From an uncultured Porphyromonadaceae bacterium (GTDB lineage Bacteria; Bacteroidota; Bacteroidia; Bacteroidales; Muribaculaceae), in assembly GCA_947643165.1 (NCBI GenBank), contig CANRVB010000004.1, positions 97,040 through 161,039 on the forward strand: 64,000 bases of DNA. The letters are read 5' to 3'. Of the stretch, positions 8,504 through 17,903 are shown piece after piece. The position numbers and the translations under genes were made by a program. Numbering within the stretch: the stretch's first letter is position 1; each line of letters starts with the position of its first letter. The notes below the pieces were generated by a model. That model saw only the letters and a program-made list of their open reading frames with translations. It made no database searches and was not told where the DNA came from.

Positions 8504-11428
8504 ATGAAAGAGCCATTTCTTAAGCTTGTAGCACAAGCATACGCTAAAAATATGGATGCCGGAGATCTGGCAGACGTATGCTTCATTTTTCCAACCAAGC
8601 GAAATGTCGCTTTTTTCCTTAAATATCTGAACGATTCATTAGGAGAAACGCCACATATCGAGCCGGAGGCCATAACGATAAGCGACTTCATAATGTCACT
8701 GAGCCCACTTTCCGAGGCTACACGTTATGAGCAGCTTTTCATTCTTTATAACGAATATGCGGCATTGTCACCGGAACTATCCGATTTTGACAAGTTTATC
8801 TTTTGGGGCGAAATGATATTGAGCGACTTCAACGATGTCGACCGACATCTTGTCGATCCCGATGAATTGTTCCGCAACCTTAAAGAGCTAAGGGAAATCA
8901 ACTCTACGTATCTAACCGAAGATCAGCGCGACATCATCCGACGGTATTGGGGTGATGATGTCCCGGGGGACCATCTTACACGTTTTTGGACACATTTCAG
9001 TTCAAAGATCAATCACAATGATGACACACCTCGCTTTAATTCCCGCGACCGTTTCATTGCGCTTTGGGAAGTATTGGGAAAGTTATACCATAATTTCACA
9101 CAGCGACTTGAAAATGATGGGCTGGCCACTCAAGGAATGTTCTATAGACATGCGGCACAATGCATAGGTGATATACCGCTCAATCACTCCCGTTATGTCT
9201 TTGTCGGATTCAACGTACTCTCGACAGCCGAATTCAAAGTCTTCCAGAAGCTGAAAGCAAGAGGAGTGGCCGATTTTTACTGGGATTTCAACTCCCCAGC
9301 GTTCGAGATGGAACGCAACAAGGCCACACGCTTCATGAAAGAGAATATTCGGGAGTTTAAATCCGCATACGACATCGGAGATACAAAAATCGACAGTATG
9401 CCTCCCAATATTGAGATCATTGGAGTCCCGTCTAATGTTGGGCAAACACGCATAGCAGCCAATAAAGTCGCTGAATGGGCCGCCGTTGGACAAACTGCGA
9501 TTCCCAATACCGACAATGCAATGGAAACGGCTATCGTTCTTGCCGATGAATCGCTGTTTATGTCGTTGATTGATGAAATTCCGCCGGCATTTTCCAACAA
9601 GAATGTCACTATGGGATTTCCTATGAAACTGACTCCAGTGGCTGTTCTTATGAAAAGCATAGTGACCTTGCAGCGCAATTTACGCAAATCGGTAGGAGAA
9701 TACTGCTTTTTCTATGAGAATGTGCTTCCGCTCATGTCTAACCAGATATTGCGTAGCATTGCGCCTGATACCTGTCAAAGACTTGTCGATCACATCACCG
9801 ACAAACGCATATTCAATGTCTCGACTTCTTTGATTCAGCAGGATTTCCCCGAACTGTTGCCTATATTCACTCCTTTAAGAAAATCGGATGATATGGCATC
9901 AGCCACCGGATATATCAGAAATTTACTCAACTTCCTCCGACGGTCTCCCGACAATCTCAGCGATGTAGAGTTACTCTTTATTTCGGCATATCTGAATGAA
10001 ATCAATGAGATAGAGTATGCCTGCCGCCAATATGGTATAACCATGCGCGAGACTACAATGCTCGCCATGCTCGAACGTGCTGTATCATCGGCAACTATCC
10101 ATCTGTCTGGCGAACCTCTCAAAGGTCTGCAGATTATGGGTGTACTCGAAACGCGGTCACTCGATTTTGAGAATGTGATAATGTTGTCGATGAACGAAGC
10201 TATCTTTCCGGGCAAACACGTGAAACGTTCATTTATACCCGATGCGCTCCGACGTGCCTACGGTATGTCGACAGCCGATTTCAGCGAAAGCATCTATGCA
10301 TACTATTTTTACCGTCTGCTGTCGAGAGCCAACAATGTCACCCTTGTCTACGACGCTCGCACTGTAGGCATTCGTCGAAACAATGAATTTTCTCGCTATA
10401 TATCACAGCTTCTTTATCTATTTCCAAATGAGCATATAGTACACCGGATTGCCTACTACGATATAGCATCTTTCAACGATGGATCAATAACGATCGAGAA
10501 AACCTCAGATATACTTGAGCTGATGAACCAGTTCCTTCTGCCTGAAGGATCGAAAAATCTCAGTGCAAGTGCTATTAACGAATATATACGCTGCCCGCTT
10601 AACTTCTATCTTGAATACGTGGAAGGCCTTCGTTTTCCCGACGAGATAAACGATTATATGGATTACAGCACCTATGGCACCATATACCATGAAGTGCTGG
10701 AAAATATCTATGGACGACTTGTAAACGACCGCGGACAGACTGTCACCAAAGAGCAGCTGAAAAGCCTGGTAGCAAACAATACGCTGATCGACAGACTCGT
10801 GACTCAGTCAATAAACCGCCATTTCATAAAACTCGACAATGATAAGCTCGAATCTCCCCTTCAAGGTGAGGCTCTTGTGATGCACCACGTCTTGGTTGAG
10901 ATCATACGCCAACTCCTAAAGGTTGAGAGCGAGACTATAGCTCCGTTCGATTTCATAGGCGCAGAAGTGAAACTCAAGGATCGACTGAAAATCAGCGATC
11001 AACTCACTGTCAATTTCACTCAGACCATCGACAGGATAGATCGGGTGAATGGCCAATTACGTTTTGTTGACTACAAAACCGGCAGCGACACCCTTGAAGC
11101 AGCGGGCATTGATGACCTGTTCAACTACAAAGCTCATGCCATATTTCAGCTTATGCTCTACTGCCATTTCTATGCCATGAACACTGGCGATACACAGGCT
11201 ATAACCCCCATTATTTATAAAACTCGCGATCTTTTTACCACTGGCATACGTAATCTTTCCATTGATAAGAACACACTCTACGACTATCATACTGCATACG
11301 ATGAATTTGTCGATCGATTCAACAGTTTGGTCAGCGAGATTTTCAATCCTGATGTTCCTTTTCGGCAGGCGGAAAATATCGAAGCGTGCACATTCTGCAA
11401 ATTCAAGCAGATATGCCGTAGAGACTAA
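8504..11428 (+). CDS. AddB-like PD-(D/E)XK nuclease with iron-sulfur cysteines
   Basis: A 974-residue protein resembling the AddB/RexB subunit of double-strand-break-resecting helicase-nucleases. The N-terminal helicase-like part lacks a Walker A motif (FPTKRNVAFFL in its place), as expected for an inactivated motor. The C-terminal nuclease carries YGTIYHEVLENIY, VDYKTG (D856, K858) and QLMLYCHFY, as in RecB-family nucleases. C697 (YIRCPLNFYLEY) plus the terminal CTFCKFKQIC give the four cysteines of an Fe-S staple. The partner AddA is not in this window. It lies within the metF-holB-hemW strand run, with gaps of 39 and 18 bases. Confidence 0.85.
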   Translation: MKEPFLKLVAQAYAKNMDAGDLADVCFIFPTKRNVAFFLKYLNDSLGETPHIEPEAITISDFIMSLSPLSEATRYEQLFILYNEYAALSPELSDFDKFIFWGEMILSDFNDVDRHLVDPDELFRNLKELREINSTYLTEDQRDIIRRYWGDDVPGDHLTRFWTHFSSKINHNDDTPRFNSRDRFIALWEVLGKLYHNFTQRLENDGLATQGMFYRHAAQCIGDIPLNHSRYVFVGFNVLSTAEFKVFQKLKARGVADFYWDFNSPAFEMERNKATRFMKENIREFKSAYDIGDTKIDSMPPNIEIIGVPSNVGQTRIAANKVAEWAAVGQTAIPNTDNAMETAIVLADESLFMSLIDEIPPAFSNKNVTMGFPMKLTPVAVLMKSIVTLQRNLRKSVGEYCFFYENVLPLMSNQILRSIAPDTCQRLVDHITDKRIFNVSTSLIQQDFPELLPIFTPLRKSDDMASATGYIRNLLNFLRRSPDNLSDVELLFISAYLNEINEIEYACRQYGITMRETTMLAMLERAVSSATIHLSGEPLKGLQIMGVLETRSLDFENVIMLSMNEAIFPGKHVKRSFIPDALRRAYGMSTADFSESIYAYYFYRLLSRANNVTLVYDARTVGIRRNNEFSRYISQLLYLFPNEHIVHRIAYYDIASFNDGSITIEKTSDILELMNQFLLPEGSKNLSASAINEYIRCPLNFYLEYVEGLRFPDEINDYMDYSTYGTIYHEVLENIYGRLVNDRGQTVTKEQLKSLVANNTLIDRLVTQSINRHFIKLDNDKLESPLQGEALVMHHVLVEIIRQLLKVESETIAPFDFIGAEVKLKDRLKISDQLTVNFTQTIDRIDRVNGQLRFVDYKTGSDTLEAAGIDDLFNYKAHAIFQLMLYCHFYAMNTGDTQAITPIIYKTRDLFTTGIRNLSIDKNTLYDYHTAYDEFVDRFNSLVSEIFNPDVPFRQAENIEACTFCKFKQICRRD

Positions 11429-11446
11429 ATAAAACAACCGAGATTT

Positions 11447-12544
11447 ATGGCAGGTGTATATATCCATATACCATTTTGCAAGTCTAAATGCGCATACTGC
11501 GACTTTTATTCGCATGGCAGATACAACACTGACCTACAGACGTCATTTATGCATGCACTTGCAAACGAGTGGCTTCAGCGTCAGCATGAGATAACAGAAC
11601 CGATCCGTACTGTTTATATAGGTGGAGGAACACCGTCATGCCTGTCTACAACACACCTCGATGAGATATGCTCATTTTTCCGTGAGCATAATTCCATTGA
11701 CGAATTCACTATTGAGGTCAATCCTGAAGATATTGATGACCGACTTCTCAGATTTATTGAGGATAGTCCTGTAAACCGTGTCAGCATGGGCGTGCAATCG
11801 CTTGTGGATGATGAGCTCAGGTTTATTGGAAGACGTCATGATGCCGCCAAGGCAGAACGTGCCGTGGAAGCTCTGCGTCAGGCTGGAATCAAAAATATAA
11901 GCTGTGATCTTATTTTCGGATTGCCATTACAGACATTTGAATCCTGGAAGTACTCACTCGACCGTATGACAGATTCTATCAATCCGGAACACCTCTCAGC
12001 TTACCTTCTGAGCTACGAACACGGCACACGGCTATACGCAATGAGGTCAAAAGGAGCGCTCCAGGAAGCCGGAGAAGACCTTATCCACGATATGTACGAT
12101 TACCTCTGCACCGCCTCGGCTAAAGCTGGCTACGAGCATTATGAAATCAGCAACTATGCACGCCCCGGATTCAGATCTCGCCACAATTCATCCTATTGGA
12201 CATATACCCCCTATCTTGGTTTGGGCCCCGGTGCACATAGTTTCGACGGCATTGACCGTGCAGCCAACATCCCTGACCTGAAATTATATATCGAGTCCCG
12301 GGGATTGATTGCAGAGACCGAGCATCTTACACCGGATGAACGTACCAACGAACGTATCATGATTGGACTTCGGACTCTTGAAGGGCTCGACATCTCCACA
12401 TTCGACAAATATGATGAGATAAAAAAATCTGCGATGCCATACATTGCAAACGGACAGTTGATCTTAAAAGATGACAGATTCCTCAGCGTGGCTGAAAATG
12501 CATGGATGCTTACCGATTCTATACTTGTCGACCTATTTGTATGA
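11447..12544 (+). CDS. hemW: Radical SAM heme chaperone HemW (coproporphyrinogen oxidase-like)
   Basis: The 365-residue radical SAM protein has the cluster-binding motif CKSKCAYC (C11, C15, C18) and the family start GVYIHIPFC, followed by YIGGGTPSCL, the VSMGVQSL strand and GLGPGAHSF. HemW proteins bind heme and insert it into target enzymes. They are often mislabelled as oxygen-independent coproporphyrinogen III oxidase, which has an extra N-terminal part that is absent here. It converges with rlmH, with only 11 bases between the stops. Confidence 0.88.
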   Translation: MAGVYIHIPFCKSKCAYCDFYSHGRYNTDLQTSFMHALANEWLQRQHEITEPIRTVYIGGGTPSCLSTTHLDEICSFFREHNSIDEFTIEVNPEDIDDRLLRFIEDSPVNRVSMGVQSLVDDELRFIGRRHDAAKAERAVEALRQAGIKNISCDLIFGLPLQTFESWKYSLDRMTDSINPEHLSAYLLSYEHGTRLYAMRSKGALQEAGEDLIHDMYDYLCTASAKAGYEHYEISNYARPGFRSRHNSSYWTYTPYLGLGPGAHSFDGIDRAANIPDLKLYIESRGLIAETEHLTPDERTNERIMIGLRTLEGLDISTFDKYDEIKKSAMPYIANGQLILKDDRFLSVAENAWMLTDSILVDLFV

Positions 12545-12555
12545 TAGCGAAAGGA

Positions 12556-13029
12556 TCAATCATGATGATATGGCTCACCGCGTAGAATTGTCATGGCCCT
12601 ATATAATTGCTCTACAAAAAACAACCGGACCATTTCGTGAGGAAAAGTCATCTTCGACAACGACATTTTTGCATCCGCTCTCTCATATACATCGTCAGAG
12701 AAGCCATAAGGACCGCCAACTACAAAGACAAGACGTTTGTCTGAAGCAGACATACGCTTCTGTAAAAGCTCAGAGAACTCACGCGATGTATATTCCTTAC
12801 CCCTTTCGTCAAGAAGTACTACCCTGTCAGATGACTTAATCATTCCCAGTATGGCCACGCCCTCTTTCTGCTTCTGCTGCGACTCCGAAAGTCCCTTGGT
12901 AGAACGAAGATCCGGAACAACGTTTATTTCAAAATCGACATAATGTGATATGCGATCACAAAACTTTGATATAGCACCTGATAGAGTGCTATCTGTGGTT
13001 TTACCAACTGTCAGTAGTGTTATTTTCAT
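12556..13029 (-). CDS. rlmH: 23S rRNA (pseudouridine1915-N3)-methyltransferase
   Basis: The 157-residue SPOUT methyltransferase is of full family length. Features are the MKITLLTVGKT start, LLDERGKEYTSREFSELL, the SAM-knot segment FVVGGPYGFSDDVY, and LSKMTFPHEMVRLFFVEQLYRA. It methylates pseudouridine 1915 in helix 69 of 23S rRNA. It is transcribed divergently from nadC through overlapping core promoters. Confidence 0.95.
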   Translation of the reverse strand: MKITLLTVGKTTDSTLSGAISKFCDRISHYVDFEINVVPDLRSTKGLSESQQKQKEGVAILGMIKSSDRVVLLDERGKEYTSREFSELLQKRMSASDKRLVFVVGGPYGFSDDVYERADAKMSLSKMTFPHEMVRLFFVEQLYRAMTILRGEPYHHD

Positions 13030-13051
13030 TGAGCTTATGGAGATTTTTCCG

Positions 13052-13071
13052 TATATTTGCGCACAAAAGTA
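13052..13071. promoter_or_regulatory. Overlapping divergent promoters of rlmH and nadC
   Basis: The plus-strand -7 box TATATTTG (13052-13059) faces nadC. The minus-strand -7 box TACTTTTG (13064-13071) faces rlmH. The two boxes lie 4 bases apart, so polymerase binding at one should exclude the other. Confidence 0.6.
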
Positions 13072-13099
13072 AATAATTTTTATAGTCTACCATATAGTT

Positions 13100-13948
13100 A
13101 TGGAAACAAAAGACCAATTGATCGATGATCTGCTTACCCTTGCATTTGCCGAAGATGTAGGCGATGGCGACCACACCACCCTTAGTACGATTCCGGCTGA
13201 TGCTACCGGATGTCAGCAACTCATCATAAAGGAAGAAGGCATAATCGCCGGTGTCGATATAGCCCGCAAGGTCTTCAGCAAATTTGATCCGGACCTTAAG
13301 ATGACCGTGTTTATCAACGATGGCGCCCATGTCAAGCCTGGTGATGTAGCGTTCAAGGTTGAAGGATCTGTAAGATCTCTGCTTCAGACTGAAAGGACAA
13401 TGCTCAACATAATGCAACGCATGAGTGGCATTGCTACTACTACTGCCCGCTATCAGGAGCGGCTTGCCGGTCTCAAAACAAAAGTACTCGACACACGTAA
13501 GACCACACCGGGAATGCGTATGCTTGAGAAAGAAGCTGTCAGGATCGGTGGAGGTGTGAATCACCGCATCGGCCTGTTCGATATGATTCTCATCAAGGAT
13601 AACCACAACGATTTTGCCGGAGGTATTCCCAACTCTGTTGCAAGAGCCAAAGAATATTTGAAAGCCAATGGCAAGAATCTCAAAATTGAAGTCGAGGTAA
13701 GAAACACCGACGAGATCAATCAGGCGCTTGAGGCTGGTGTCGACCGCATCATGCTCGACAACTTCACTCCGGAGAGAACCAGAGAGGCCGTAAAGCTTAT
13801 CAACGGACGTGCCGAGATAGAATCATCCGGAGGTATCACACTTGACACTCTGCGCGATTATGGCGAGTGTGGCGTCGATTACATTTCGGTAGGTGCGCTC
13901 ACTCACTCTGTCAAAGGACTTGACATGAGCTTCAAAGCCGTTAGATAA
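13100..13948 (+). CDS. nadC: Nicotinate-nucleotide pyrophosphorylase (carboxylating)
   Basis: The 282-residue enzyme makes nicotinate mononucleotide from quinolinate and PRPP in de novo NAD synthesis. Conserved parts are EDVGDGDHTT near the N-terminus, the loop TRKTTPGMRMLEKEAV with GGGVNHRIGL, IKDNH, VEVRNTDEINQAL, IMLDNFTPE and ESSGGI. Length is typical. nadA and nadB are not adjacent. Its stop abuts the stop of the convergent HAD gene with no spacer and no visible terminator hairpin, so the two transcripts probably overlap at their 3' ends. Confidence 0.94.
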   Translation: METKDQLIDDLLTLAFAEDVGDGDHTTLSTIPADATGCQQLIIKEEGIIAGVDIARKVFSKFDPDLKMTVFINDGAHVKPGDVAFKVEGSVRSLLQTERTMLNIMQRMSGIATTTARYQERLAGLKTKVLDTRKTTPGMRMLEKEAVRIGGGVNHRIGLFDMILIKDNHNDFAGGIPNSVARAKEYLKANGKNLKIEVEVRNTDEINQALEAGVDRIMLDNFTPERTREAVKLINGRAEIESSGGITLDTLRDYGECGVDYISVGALTHSVKGLDMSFKAVR

Positions 13949-14590
13949 TCAGCACTTTAGTGCCCTAAGCATTTCAAGACTGACTTGTTCAAGCGAGCTT
14001 ACAATGATATCTGTACAGCCCGTTTGTTCAAGTCGCTCTCTTGGAAAGGTGGTGGAAAGCCCTATGACGGTAGCGCCACTCGCACGCCCTGCGGCCACAC
14101 CCTGAAGTGAATCTTCAAATACAAAGCAATCCTTCGGATCATAGCCAAGTCCATTTGCGGCTCGCAGATACCCCTCGGGATCAGGTTTTGATTTTGTGAC
14201 CATCGAACCGTCTATTATAATATCAAACATGGGCTTAAGCTCTGGTACTCCGGCAAATAGCCGTTCCATCTTCAGACTGTCACTGCTTGTGACAATGGCA
14301 GTGCCCCATCCGGCATCGTGCATCGCCGACAACAACTCCCCCACGCCTTTCATCACCGGATATACCATCTGGGCCTCATAATCGTGTATGGCCTGTTCAA
14401 CCTCCCGCTTAAGGCTTTCCCCCTCATAATTCTCAAGTATACGGGTCAAAGTCATGCCCTTTATTGCCACGGCATAATTTGGTATACCAGTAGGGTGTCT
14501 TTTCTCCATATCATCCCAAAAACGGGTATACAGACTCTCACTATCGACCAGCACACCGTCAAGGTCAAACAAAGCTCCAAAACGTTTCAT
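13949..14590 (-). CDS. HAD-superfamily phosphatase (beta-phosphoglucomutase-like)
   Basis: The 213-residue HAD hydrolase has motif I at FDLDGVLVDSE (D9, D11), motif II TSS (VTSSDSLKMERLF), motif III lysine in KSKPDPEGYL and motif IV FEDSLQGVAAG. The helical cap between motifs I and II is the C1 type found in sugar-phosphate phosphatases and phosphoglucomutases. The substrate cannot be assigned from sequence. It has its own promoter and converges with nadC. Confidence 0.85.
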   Translation of the reverse strand: MKRFGALFDLDGVLVDSESLYTRFWDDMEKRHPTGIPNYAVAIKGMTLTRILENYEGESLKREVEQAIHDYEAQMVYPVMKGVGELLSAMHDAGWGTAIVTSSDSLKMERLFAGVPELKPMFDIIIDGSMVTKSKPDPEGYLRAANGLGYDPKDCFVFEDSLQGVAAGRASGATVIGLSTTFPRERLEQTGCTDIIVSSLEQVSLEMLRALKC

Positions 14591-14614
14591 ATATCACAGG
14601 TGTTAAAATTTTTA

Positions 14615-14622
14615 CAAAGATA
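14615..14622 (-). promoter_or_regulatory. -7 box of the HAD phosphatase gene
   Basis: On the minus strand TATCTTTG lies 25 bases before the ATG at 14590. Confidence 0.5.
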
Positions 14623-14654
14623 GGAATTTTTCGACTCCATTCCAATTACATAAT

Positions 14655-16037
14655 ATGGCAGAACAAGCAGCACAGTCTCCGGTCTCATTGGGTACACTTC
14701 CGGTAAAGAAACTATTGGTGCAATACTCCGTACCGGCTATTATAGCGAGCGTCGCTACATCACTCTACAATATTGTCGACTCTATCTTCATAGGGCGCGG
14801 CGTTGGAGCTATGGCCATAGCGGGACTAGCCATAACGTTCCCTCTGATGAACCTCGTCATAGCCTTCTGCACACTGATAGCAGTCGGAGGTGCCACCATA
14901 TCATCAATATTTCTCGGACAGAAAAATTATCAGCGGGCAACCGATGTAGTCAATAATGTATTCATTCTCTGCCTCATACACTCATTCATATTCGGCGGTA
15001 TCACACTGTTGTTTCTTGATGAGATATTGCTGTTTTTCGGAGCTACTGCCGAGACGTTGCCCTACGCTAAGGAATTCATGCAGATAATATTATATGGCAC
15101 CCCGATCTCCTACATATTCATCGGACTGAACAACCTGATGAGGGCAACCGGCTATCCAAAGAAAGCCATGATATCCGCTCTGCTGTCGGTAGCCGTCAAT
15201 GTCGTTCTCGCTCCATTGTTCATTTTTGTATTTGGATGGGGCATAAAAGGAGCTGCTGGAGCTACTATATGCGGACAGTTTGCCGCTTTTGTTTGGGTGA
15301 TGGTCCATTTCATGTCACCCAAGAGCTTTGTCCATTTTCAGCTCAAGGGACATTGGTTCACAGGTAAGATTATCAGCAGCATTTACGCTATCGGCCTCTC
15401 TCCCTTTCTTATGAATGTGTGCGCATGCATAGTCGTGATATTTATCAACAAGGCTCTCCTCGACTACGGAGCTTCTGCCGGCAACCTGGCTGTAGGCGCT
15501 TATGGCATTATCAACCGTACCGCAATGTTTTTTGTAATGATAGTGTTTGGCGTCACACAAGGTATGCAACCGATTGTCGGCTATAATTATGGTGCCGGTC
15601 ATATTGACCGCGTGACGCAAACTCTCAAAATCGCGATACTCCTGGGCGTATCCATAACAACATCCGGATGTCTGATCACCGAATTTTTCCCCGACACGGT
15701 AAGCTCGCTTTTCACCATCGAAAGAACCCTTATAGAGATTGCTAAACGCGGATTTCACATATATTTCCTCTGCTTCCCGCTTGTAGGAGCGCAAATAGTC
15801 ATCCAGAACTTCTTTCAATCTGTGGGACGGCCGAAAATATCAATATTCCTCTCGCTCACACGACAATTGATTTTTCTGATACCGCTGCTTATACTGGCTC
15901 CTCGATGGTTTGGAATCGATGGTGTTTGGGGAGCCATGACCGGATCCGATTTCCTGGCTTTTATTGTTGCCATAATAACGCTCTTTTTCCAGATAAGACA
16001 TCTCCGTCACAACACAGCCGCAGGAATCAATACTTGA
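14655..16037 (+). CDS. MATE-family multidrug/metabolite efflux transporter
   Basis: A 460-residue inner-membrane protein with about twelve hydrophobic segments in two similar halves, as in the MATE family. Typical pieces are YSVPAIIASVATSLYNIVDSIFIG near the N-terminus, VGGATISSIFLGQ, LMRATGYPKKAM, and the second-half GVTQGMQPIVGYNYGA, which is strongly MATE-like. It would export drugs or metabolites using a Na+ or H+ gradient; the substrate is not readable. It stands alone between a divergent phosphatase gene and an FAD enzyme. Confidence 0.9.
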   Translation: MAEQAAQSPVSLGTLPVKKLLVQYSVPAIIASVATSLYNIVDSIFIGRGVGAMAIAGLAITFPLMNLVIAFCTLIAVGGATISSIFLGQKNYQRATDVVNNVFILCLIHSFIFGGITLLFLDEILLFFGATAETLPYAKEFMQIILYGTPISYIFIGLNNLMRATGYPKKAMISALLSVAVNVVLAPLFIFVFGWGIKGAAGATICGQFAAFVWVMVHFMSPKSFVHFQLKGHWFTGKIISSIYAIGLSPFLMNVCACIVVIFINKALLDYGASAGNLAVGAYGIINRTAMFFVMIVFGVTQGMQPIVGYNYGAGHIDRVTQTLKIAILLGVSITTSGCLITEFFPDTVSSLFTIERTLIEIAKRGFHIYFLCFPLVGAQIVIQNFFQSVGRPKISIFLSLTRQLIFLIPLLILAPRWFGIDGVWGAMTGSDFLAFIVAIITLFFQIRHLRHNTAAGINT

Positions 16038-16076
16038 ACTGGCCATACTTTTCATCCGATTCTCCCGATTTAGTAG

Positions 16077-16084
16077 TATCTTTG
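16077..16084 (+). promoter_or_regulatory. -7 box upstream of the FAD-dependent oxidoreductase
   Basis: TATCTTTG fits the Bacteroidetes -7 consensus and lies 27 bases before the ATG at 16111. Confidence 0.5.
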
Positions 16085-16110
16085 CACTGATAAGAACATC
16101 AGCAAAACAA

Positions 16111-17748
16111 ATGGAACAGACCCACTCCACCGATATATCACCTCGCCGCATTGACCTGCGTGTTGAGCCTCACATAGCATACGACCATGCAGCCCTGACC
16201 CGCTACATATCGCATCAGCTCAAGCTCGACACAGGTCGAATAGGCGATATCATTATTGTAAGGCGATCAATAGATGCACGCCAACGGCGCATAATGATCA
16301 ATCTGGCCGTTGACGTCTACATCGACTCGCCAGCACCATCAATCGAACAGCGCATAGCGTCCCGTGCAGCGGTCGAACCTCTCCGCCCGCTTCCCCCTGA
16401 TGCAAGACAGGCAATAGTTGTCGGAGCCGGACCGGCCGGACTTTTTGCCGCACGCCGTCTCATGGAGCTCGGTATTAAGCCAATTATAATAGAGAGGGGT
16501 CGCGATGTTGACACCCGTCGCCTTAATGTCGCCCAAATATCACGGACCCAACAGGTAGATCCCGAATCAAACTACTGTTTTGGTGAGGGCGGAGCCGGAA
16601 CATTCTCCGACGGTAAGCTTTACACCCGTTCACATAAACGCGGACCGGTCGACAAGGTCCTGGGAACATTTGTGATTCATGGAGCAGATCCTTCTATCAT
16701 GGTCGATGCCCATCCCCATATCGGCACGGACAAACTGCCATACATAGTTCGTAGTCTGCGCCGCGAGATAGAGGACATGGGTGGCGAAGTTCATTTTGCA
16801 ACACGTGTCGACAATATCATAATCAGCAATGAGGGTGAGACACTTCGCGCTACCGGAGTCGAGACCCGGTCCACTCTGCCAGGATCCGATGAGTGTCGCA
16901 GGTTCGACGGACCCGTTATCCTCGCTACGGGCCACTCGGCCAGAGATGTCTACTCCATGTTGGCACATAACGGCGTTTCCATCGAAGCCAAAGGTATTGC
17001 TGTAGGTGTGCGCCTCGAGCATCCCCAACATCTCATTGACTCCATATTCTACCATAATCCACAGGGACGCGGCAAATGGCTTCCACCAGCCGAATACAGC
17101 TTGCTTACCCGGGTAGATGGTCGGGCCGTCTACTCCTTCTGCATGTGTCCCGGAGGTGTGATAGTTCCTGCCGCCACCTCGCCGGGACAGATAGTGGTAA
17201 ACGGCATGAGTTCTTCATCTCGCGGATCCCGACTGGCCAACAGTGGATTGGTTGTCGAGGTGCTTCCCGATGACATCCCGGGCAATGACCCGCTCCGCAT
17301 GATGGACTATCAGCAGTCTATCGAGGCATCCTTCTCGGCCGATGCTGATGGTACAATGAATACAGCAGCCCAGCGCATGACCGATTTTGTGGCCGGACGA
17401 CTAAGCCGCGATCTGCCGCCCGTGAGCTACCCGCCTGGAGTACACTCCTCCAGGGTCGACAAACTTCTACCTGCCGAAATATCACGCCGTCTCCAGGTCG
17501 GATTCAGCGACTTCGGCCGACGTTACCGCGGATTCCTGAGCGAGGATGCCACTGTGGTTGGTTGCGAGACACGTACATCCTCACCTGTGCGCGTAAGCCG
17601 TGATCCGGCCAGTCTCATGTCTGTCAATATTGCCGGACTTTATCCCTGCGGCGAGGGCGCCGGATATGCCGGAGGGATAGTCAGCGCCGCCATCGATGGC
17701 ATAAGGTGTGCCGAATCACTCAGTCGCGCCATTGATCAAAATTTATAA
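16111..17748 (+). CDS. FAD-dependent oxidoreductase, uncharacterised dehydrogenase family
   Basis: The 545-residue protein has a short N-terminal domain (about 100 residues, with the RRSIDARQRR segment) followed by a two-dinucleotide-binding flavoprotein fold. The FAD-binding glycine motif is VVGAGPAGLFAARRL (about residue 103), then GEGGAGTFSDGKLYTR, an ATGHSARD motif and the late FAD site GLYPCGEGAGYAGGIVSAAIDG. This matches the widespread 'NAD(P)/FAD-dependent oxidoreductase' family whose reaction is not known. It is codirectional with valS downstream, but that gene has its own promoter. Confidence 0.8.
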   Translation: MEQTHSTDISPRRIDLRVEPHIAYDHAALTRYISHQLKLDTGRIGDIIIVRRSIDARQRRIMINLAVDVYIDSPAPSIEQRIASRAAVEPLRPLPPDARQAIVVGAGPAGLFAARRLMELGIKPIIIERGRDVDTRRLNVAQISRTQQVDPESNYCFGEGGAGTFSDGKLYTRSHKRGPVDKVLGTFVIHGADPSIMVDAHPHIGTDKLPYIVRSLRREIEDMGGEVHFATRVDNIIISNEGETLRATGVETRSTLPGSDECRRFDGPVILATGHSARDVYSMLAHNGVSIEAKGIAVGVRLEHPQHLIDSIFYHNPQGRGKWLPPAEYSLLTRVDGRAVYSFCMCPGGVIVPAATSPGQIVVNGMSSSSRGSRLANSGLVVEVLPDDIPGNDPLRMMDYQQSIEASFSADADGTMNTAAQRMTDFVAGRLSRDLPPVSYPPGVHSSRVDKLLPAEISRRLQVGFSDFGRRYRGFLSEDATVVGCETRTSSPVRVSRDPASLMSVNIAGLYPCGEGAGYAGGIVSAAIDGIRCAESLSRAIDQNL

Positions 17749-17819
17749 AATTTTTAGCGACGACGGGGTTAATTTATCACATCGAACTACGTTAATTATC
17801 TCTGAACCGGATATTTTTT

Positions 17820-17872
17820 AGTAATTTTGCAATCGTTTTGGTCTGCTTGGCCAAAACGATTGCAAAATTACT
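17820..17872. repeat. Perfect 22-bp inverted repeat with a 9-base loop, upstream of valS
   Basis: The arm 17820-17841 is the exact reverse complement of 17851-17872, separated by 9 bases. Each arm contains a Bacteroidetes -7 box: TAATTTTG at 17822-17829 on the plus strand, and its mirror at 17863-17870 on the minus strand. There is no T-run beyond it, and a plus-strand transcript would begin inside the left arm, so it does not look like an ordinary terminator. Confidence 0.9.
17822..17829 (+). promoter_or_regulatory. Probable valS -7 box
   Basis: TAATTTTG fits TAnnTTTG and gives a leader of about 70 bases to the GTG start of valS. It lies in the left arm of the inverted repeat. No clear TTTG is seen at the -33 spacing. 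Confidence 0.5.
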
Positions 17873-17903
17873 TTTGTTTAACCCAATCAAACCATATATA
17901 TCC

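Noticed and set aside
17820..17872. Invertible promoter of the Bacteroides phase-variation type
   Set aside because: Those have inverted repeats flanking a segment of a hundred or more bases; here the 9-base loop is too short to invert usefully, and no recombinase gene lies nearby.
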